This document shows positions 59,413 through 64,000 of a stretch of 64,000 bases of DNA, one piece after another (position 1 is the stretch's first letter; the number at the start of each line of letters is the position of its first letter). The DNA comes from Limosilactobacillus mucosae DSM 13345 (GTDB lineage Bacteria > Bacillota > Bacilli > Lactobacillales > Lactobacillaceae), in the NCBI RefSeq assembly GCF_001436025.1, contig NZ_AZEQ01000009.1, forward strand, positions 29,869 through 93,868, read 5' to 3'. Position numbers and translations under genes: made by a program. A model generated the notes under the pieces. The model worked only from the letters and a program-made list of their open reading frames with translations, did not search any database and was not told the origin of the DNA.

Positions 59413-60906
59413 ATGAACTATCGCAGTACGCGTGGTAATGTTAAAGATACATTAAAATCAAGTGACGCTGTTGTTCAAGGACTGGCCCCAGATGGCGGAT
59501 TGTACGTTCCGGTTGACTTTCCCAAACCAGCGTACGATCTGGAGAAATTAATCCAGCTGCCCTATCAGCAACTGGCAAAGACGATCTTGCAATGGTTTTT
59601 TGATGACTATCCTGAAGACCAGTTGGCTGATGGTACAGTCAAAGCCTATGCCAGTCAATGGGATGACGATTCAATCGCGCCATTGAGTAAACAAAAAGCA
59701 AGTTTTAACTATCTTGAGCTTTATCATGGTCCAACCCTGGCCTTCAAAGATATTGCCCTGCAGATGCTGCCACAATTGATGACCAAAGCCGTTAAGCTCA
59801 ATGGGGTTGATCGTGATATCGTAATCCTAACCGCAACGTCTGGTGATACGGGCACGGCTTCAATGCGCGGCTTTTCCAATGTTGATGGCACTCAGGTCAT
59901 TGTTTTTTATCCTGATGGTGGTGTTAGTCCAGTTCAGTTAAAGCAGATGCTTGGCCAGCCGGGGCAAAACCTTACCGCTGTGGCTGTTAAAGGTAATTTT
60001 GACGATGCCCAGACTGAAGTCAAGCATATCTTTAACGACCATGCCTTTAACCAGCGCTTGATTGACAATGGCTACCAGTTCTCCTCTGCCAACTCAATGA
60101 ATATCGGCCGGCTGATTCCACAGGTTGTCTACTATTTCGCCGCTTATGGTCAGCTGGTGGAACAAGGCCAGATCAAACTTGGCGATGCGATCAACTTCAC
60201 CGTACCAACTGGAAACTTTGGTGACATTCTAGCCGGCTGGTACGCCAAAAAGCTTGGCTTGCCTGTCAATAAGCTGATCTGTGCTTCAAATGAAAACAAT
60301 GTCTTGACCGACTTCTTTAAGACAGGTAAATACGACCGGCGCCGGGAGTTCCACCTGACCTCTGCACCAGCCATGGACATTCTGGTTTCTAGCAACCTGG
60401 AACGACTTTTGTTTGACGTTTATGATGAAGATGCTGCCAGCGTTAAGGAATTAATGGACCGGCTGCAAAATGATGGCTGGTATCAGATCACTGCTGCTGC
60501 CAAAGCCAAGCTGGATTCTGAATTTGCGGCTGGTTACGCTACGCAGAGCCAGGTCGCGGGTGAGATTAAATATGTCTATGAAACCAGCGGCTATTTGATT
60601 GATCCGCATACCGCAGTTGGCTCATTTGTAGCGCGCAGCTACCAAAAAGAAACTGGTGATCAGACGCCAATGATCATTGTTTCAACGGCCAGCCCATATA
60701 AATTCCCAGAAACCGTCTACCATGCGCTGACTGGTCGCGACACTGATCAGCAAGGTATGCCAGCTATTAAGCAGCTGCATGATTTGGTTGGTGGTGAATT
60801 GACGGCCGGTGTTAAGGAGCTGTTTGAATATCAGCCACGTAAGGAGTCGCTGGTTGCACCTGATGAAATGGAAAAACTGATTGCTGCGGTTCTGAAGCTG
60901 AAGTAG
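59413..60906 (+). CDS. thrC: Threonine synthase
   Basis: A 497-residue PLP enzyme: O-phosphohomoserine to threonine. N-terminal YRSTRGN and LAPDGGLYVP, the PLP-lysine in PTLAFKDIALQ (near 112), TSGDTGTAS (phosphate loop near 145), and SANSMNIGRLIPQ (near 225) fit the longer class 1 threonine synthases. GGAGG lies before the ATG. It is divergent from hom-thrB, completing the homoserine-to-threonine path. Confidence 0.93.
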   Translation: MNYRSTRGNVKDTLKSSDAVVQGLAPDGGLYVPVDFPKPAYDLEKLIQLPYQQLAKTILQWFFDDYPEDQLADGTVKAYASQWDDDSIAPLSKQKASFNYLELYHGPTLAFKDIALQMLPQLMTKAVKLNGVDRDIVILTATSGDTGTASMRGFSNVDGTQVIVFYPDGGVSPVQLKQMLGQPGQNLTAVAVKGNFDDAQTEVKHIFNDHAFNQRLIDNGYQFSSANSMNIGRLIPQVVYYFAAYGQLVEQGQIKLGDAINFTVPTGNFGDILAGWYAKKLGLPVNKLICASNENNVLTDFFKTGKYDRRREFHLTSAPAMDILVSSNLERLLFDVYDEDAASVKELMDRLQNDGWYQITAAAKAKLDSEFAAGYATQSQVAGEIKYVYETSGYLIDPHTAVGSFVARSYQKETGDQTPMIIVSTASPYKFPETVYHALTGRDTDQQGMPAIKQLHDLVGGELTAGVKELFEYQPRKESLVAPDEMEKLIAAVLKLK

Positions 60907-60954
60907 TCGAATTGGCGTAGAAATAATATTTGACCATTTTCGAAAAATATCTAA

Positions 60955-60998
60955 TAGCGCTGTATCAAGCCGATCAAACTTGATATGGCGCTATTTTT
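60955..60998 (+). terminator. Terminator after thrC
   Basis: TAGCGC and GCGCTA, with an inner ATCAAG/CTTGAT stem, followed by TTTTT. Confidence 0.8.
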
Positions 60999-61106
60999 GT
61001 ATGGAGTTTTGGCTTGACTTTCGGGCGCCGAAGCGATATTTGGCTGTTTTTGTTTTAGATTTTGATTAAGGTAAATTTGTACTGTTATGTTAAGCTGATT
61101 CGATAA

Positions 61107-61150
61107 TAAAAAAGCCATTACCTGACCTTTTAAGGCTGAGTAATGGCTTT
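61107..61150 (-). terminator. Terminator of the repeat adhesin gene
   Basis: An 11-bp stem (61111-61121 with 61140-61150) with a T6 tail on the minus strand. Confidence 0.8.
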
Positions 61151-61172
61151 AAAATTCTTATTTAATGCTTAA

Positions 61173-64000
61173 TTAATTTTTCTCTTCATCATGTCCTTTC
61201 TTTTTACCGAGCATCAATCCCAAACTACCCAGCATGGTTGCCATTAATCCCGTCAGTACGGTCCAGGCACCTTCTTGATTACCCGTTTGTGGCAGCGTCT
61301 GCATATTTGACTGACCATTCTGCTTTTGGTTCTCAGCACTTGATTGGCTATTTGGTGCTTGGATTGCAGTCGAGTCATTATTCTGGCTCTTGCTATCGGT
61401 TGCTGTTGCGGCACTTTGAGAATTTCCGTTCTGGTTAGTTCCATTATCATTAGGAATTTCAGAATCATTACCTTGAATTGCTTTCATTGCCTGCTCAAGT
61501 TCGGCAGCGGCCTCATCAACTGCCTCCTGATCTGCATTTGGATCATTCAGCACGTCTTGGCCATGCTTGATGGCATTGTCCAGCGCCTTTTGAGCAGCTT
61601 GACTGGCGTTCTTGTAGGCATCGCCGTTCTTAATCTGGTTGGCTTGGTTGACGTCATTTTGCAGCTGACCCTTGTCCGTTGCCTGACCGTTCAGATCCTT
61701 TTGGGCGTCTTTGATGGCTTGATCGGCTGCGTCAACCGTCTTTTGATCGGCCGTTGGATCATTCAGAACCTCTTGACCGTGCTTGATCGCGTCATCCAGG
61801 GCCTTTTGCTTGTCTGAATCAGTGTTCTTGTACGTATCAGTATTCTTAGCCTGGCTGGCTTGGTTGACGTCCTTTTGCAATTGACTCTTATCCGTTGTCT
61901 CGCCATTCAGATTCTTCAAAGCGTCTGTAATTGCATGGTCGGCGTCGTTGACCGTCTTTTGATCGGCATTCTGGTCATTCAAGACATCTTCACCATAGTT
62001 GACTGCATCATCAAGAGCTTTTTGAACGGCTTGACTGGCGTTCTTGTAGGCGTCCGTCTGCTTGGTTTGCTTATCCTTGTCAACGTCTTTTTGCAGTTGA
62101 CTCTTGTCAGTGGCCTGACCGTTCAGATCCTTTTGGGCGTCCTTGATGGCTTGATCAGCTGCGTCAACCGTCTTTTGGTCAGCCGTTGGATCATTCAGAA
62201 CGTCTTGACCGTGCTTAATTGCATCGTCCAGTTCCTTTTGCTTGTCTGGGTCAGCATTCCGATACTTGTCGTCCTGCTTGGTTTGGCTGGCTTGATCAAC
62301 GTCATTTTGCAGTTGACTCTTGTCCGTAGCCTTACCATTCAGATCCTTTAAAGCATCCTTGATAGAACGATCAGCATCATCAACCGTCTTTTGATCGGCG
62401 TTCTTGTTATTCAAGACGTCTTCACCATAGTTGATGGCGTCATCCAAAGCCTTTTGCTTATCTGGGTCCGCTTTTTGATATTTGTCATCCTGCTTAATCT
62501 GGTTACCTTGGTTGATGTCTTTTTGCAACTGGGTCTTGTCAGTGACTTGACCATTCAGATCCTTTAAAGCGTTCTTGATGGCTTGATCGGCATCATCAAC
62601 CGCCTTTTGATCGGCGTTCTTGTCGTTCAAAACATCTTGACCGTGCTTAATGGCATCATCCAAAGCTTTTTGCTTATCAGCATCAGCGTTCTTGTAAGAG
62701 TCATCATTTTTGGCCTGGTTGCCTTGATTGACATCCTTTTGCAACTGAGTCTTGTCGGTTGCTTGACCGTTCAGATCATTCAAAGCATCCTTGATAGTCT
62801 GATCGGCATCATCTACCGTCTTCTGATCAACAGTTGGGTCATTCAAAATGTCTTGACCATACTTGACCGCGTCGTCCAAGGCTTTTTGTTTATCTGGATC
62901 AGCTTTTTGATACTTGTCATCCTGCTTGATCTGGTTGCCTTGGTTGATGTCTTGTTGCAGTTGGGTCTTGTCAGTGGCCTGACCATTGAGATTCTTCAAA
63001 GCATCCTTGATTGCTTGGTCAGCTTGGTCAACCGTCTTTTGATCTGCATTCTGGTCGTTCAAAACGTCTTGACCATGGTTGACGGCATCATCCAGCGCTT
63101 TTTGAGCGTCTTGACTGGCATTCTTGTAAGTATCCTTATTCTTGGTCTGATTGCCGAGAACAACGTCTTTTTGCAGTTGACTCTTATCCGTTACTTGACC
63201 ATTCAGATCCTTTAAAGCGTCCTTGATGGCCCGGTCAGCATCATCAACCGTCTTCTGATCGGTATTCTTGTCATCCAAAACATCTTGACCGTGCTTGATG
63301 GCATCATCCAAAGCCTTTTGCTTATCAGCATCAGCGTTCTTGTATGAATCATCATCCTTGGTCTGATTGCCTTGATCAACATCTTTTTGCAGCTGCGTCT
63401 TATCAGTTGCCTGGCCGTTCAGATTCTTCAAAGCGTCTTTGATAGCTTGATCGGCATCATCTACTTTCTTTTGATCAGCAGTTGGATCATTCAGAACGTC
63501 TTGACCATGGTTGACGGCATCATCCAAGGCTTTCTGCTTATCTGGATCAGCGTTCCGATACTTGTCATCCTGCTTGGTCTGGTTGCCTTGATCGATATCC
63601 TTTTGCAATTGACTCTTATCCGTTGCCTGACCATTCAGATTCTTCAAAGCGTCCTTAATGGCTTGATCAGCCTGGTCAACTGTCTTTTGATCAGCATTCT
63701 GGTCGTTCAAAACATCCTGACCATGATTGATAGCGTCATCCAGTGACTTTTGCTTGTCTGGATCAGCATTCCGGTACTTGTCATCTTGTTTAGTCTGGTT
63801 GCCTTGGTTGACATCATTTTGCAGCTGACTCTTGTCAGTGGCTTGACCGTTCAGATTCTTCAAAGCATCTTTGATGGCTTGATCAGCATCATCCACTTTC
63901 TTTTGATCAGCCGTTGGATCATCCAGAACGTCTTGACCTTGCTTGATAGAGTCATCTAAAGTCTTTTGATTTTCGGAATCAGCGTTCTTGTAAGCATCGG
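61173..64000 (-). CDS. Large LPXTG repeat surface protein (5' end outside window)
   Basis: The frame stays open from the right edge of the window, so the start and signal peptide are missing. About 942 residues are visible. Eleven complete 72-residue units plus a partial one (pattern DKSQLQKDV-Q, K-A-DPDKQKALDDA, HGQDVLND, VDDADQAIKDALKNLNG) resemble FIVAR-type helical repeats found in staphylococcal and lactobacillar wall proteins. They end in an Asn/Gln/Ser-rich linker, LPQTGN, a hydrophobic segment and KKKGHDEEKN. Role: adhesion or stalk, covalently bound to peptidoglycan by sortase. The strand opposite is free of stops over long spans only because of the repeats. Confidence 0.88.
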   Translation of the reverse strand, partial: DAYKNADSENQKTLDDSIKQGQDVLDDPTADQKKVDDADQAIKDALKNLNGQATDKSQLQNDVNQGNQTKQDDKYRNADPDKQKSLDDAINHGQDVLNDQNADQKTVDQADQAIKDALKNLNGQATDKSQLQKDIDQGNQTKQDDKYRNADPDKQKALDDAVNHGQDVLNDPTADQKKVDDADQAIKDALKNLNGQATDKTQLQKDVDQGNQTKDDDSYKNADADKQKALDDAIKHGQDVLDDKNTDQKTVDDADRAIKDALKDLNGQVTDKSQLQKDVVLGNQTKNKDTYKNASQDAQKALDDAVNHGQDVLNDQNADQKTVDQADQAIKDALKNLNGQATDKTQLQQDINQGNQIKQDDKYQKADPDKQKALDDAVKYGQDILNDPTVDQKTVDDADQTIKDALNDLNGQATDKTQLQKDVNQGNQAKNDDSYKNADADKQKALDDAIKHGQDVLNDKNADQKAVDDADQAIKNALKDLNGQVTDKTQLQKDINQGNQIKQDDKYQKADPDKQKALDDAINYGEDVLNNKNADQKTVDDADRSIKDALKDLNGKATDKSQLQNDVDQASQTKQDDKYRNADPDKQKELDDAIKHGQDVLNDPTADQKTVDAADQAIKDAQKDLNGQATDKSQLQKDVDKDKQTKQTDAYKNASQAVQKALDDAVNYGEDVLNDQNADQKTVNDADHAITDALKNLNGETTDKSQLQKDVNQASQAKNTDTYKNTDSDKQKALDDAIKHGQEVLNDPTADQKTVDAADQAIKDAQKDLNGQATDKGQLQNDVNQANQIKNGDAYKNASQAAQKALDNAIKHGQDVLNDPNADQEAVDEAAAELEQAMKAIQGNDSEIPNDNGTNQNGNSQSAATATDSKSQNNDSTAIQAPNSQSSAENQKQNGQSNMQTLPQTGNQEGAWTVLTGLMATMLGSLGLMLGKKKGHDEEKN
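61500..64000 (-). repeat. 216-bp tandem repeats inside the adhesin gene
   Basis: Units of 216 bp (72 codons) repeat at least eleven times, with high similarity but not identity. Variation is concentrated in the first third of the unit. The array continues past the window. Confidence 0.88.

Noticed and set aside
61344..63959. Several long hydrophobic reading frames on the plus strand opposite the repeat adhesin
   Set aside because: They repeat with the 216-bp period, lack ribosome sites, and are mirror products of the strongly biased repeat codons on the minus strand.

Overview
The window reads as chromosomal DNA of a lactic acid bacterium, most likely a heterofermentative lactobacillus of the Limosilactobacillus type. 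This is an inference from protein character, not a search. The grounds are strong AGGAGG-type ribosome sites with frequent TTG and GTG starts, LPQTG sortase signals, a YitT/DegV/DUF1836/DUF915 gene complement, a stand-alone glutamate-cysteine ligase, a XerS-type recombinase and moderate G+C. I see no rRNA, CRISPR array, complete insertion sequence or prophage.

Layout. 0.1-3.6 kb: NAD salvage (nadC, niaP), a DNA glycosylase and an AhpD-like protein. 3.7-4.4 kb: gene-free, with three consecutive hairpins sharing a TTACCTAC stem. 4.4-6.6 kb: MerR-controlled aldo/keto reductase and CMD-cupin operon. 6.7-12.9 kb: a degenerate L,D-transpeptidase-like protein, amino acid permease, Na+/H+ antiporter and a candidate type I toxin-antitoxin locus. 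12.9-17.6 kb: choloylglycine-hydrolase-family enzyme, PepSY protein, acetyltransferase, prolyl aminopeptidase and YefM-YoeB. 17.7-27.8 kb: TetM-like GTPase, aldo/keto reductase, YitT, two DUF915 hydrolase-fold paralogues (one without its serine), DegV, aspartase and a HAD phosphatase. 27.8-36.0 kb: SEC10/PgrA-type LPXTG protein, XerS, asparaginase, a DUF59-DUF1858-DUF438 operon and gshA. 36.0-45.4 kb: trp operon relic, OpuC-type osmolyte transporter, redox and cupin genes, and a 54-residue LPXTG peptide next to a processive glycosyltransferase. 45.4-51.1 kb: Ca2+-type P-ATPase, ArsC, KgtP-like transporter and a tRNA-like sequence. 51.2-57.0 kb: aromatic amino acid operon. 57.1-60.9 kb: threonine pathway. 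61.1 kb to the edge: a giant repeat adhesin cut by the window end.

The most interesting signal is regulatory. Upstream of the aromatic operon (MFS transporter, chorismate mutase, aroC, aroA, tyrA, aroK) lies a good promoter, a strong ribosome site and a 21-codon reading frame containing the run FYFGFAYYAF. After it come mutually exclusive hairpins and a rho-independent terminator just before the first structural gene. This looks like ribosome-mediated (leader peptide) attenuation sensing Phe/Tyr. At 36.28-36.74 kb the same design recurs for tryptophan: promoter, a 15-codon frame with two Trp codons, antiterminator/terminator alternatives, and then only the decayed C-terminal end of trpA. The trp operon seems to have been deleted and its attenuator left behind. 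Firmicutes usually control these pathways by T-box or TRAP, so two peptide-leader attenuators in one lactobacillus window deserve checking.

How genes work together: asparaginase and aspartase can take asparagine through aspartate to fumarate, although they are not adjacent. hom, thrB and thrC convert aspartate semialdehyde to threonine. The aro operon covers shikimate to prephenate and 4-hydroxyphenylpyruvate, with a transporter in first position. The DUF59-DUF1858-DUF438 trio looks like an iron-sulfur or di-iron module.
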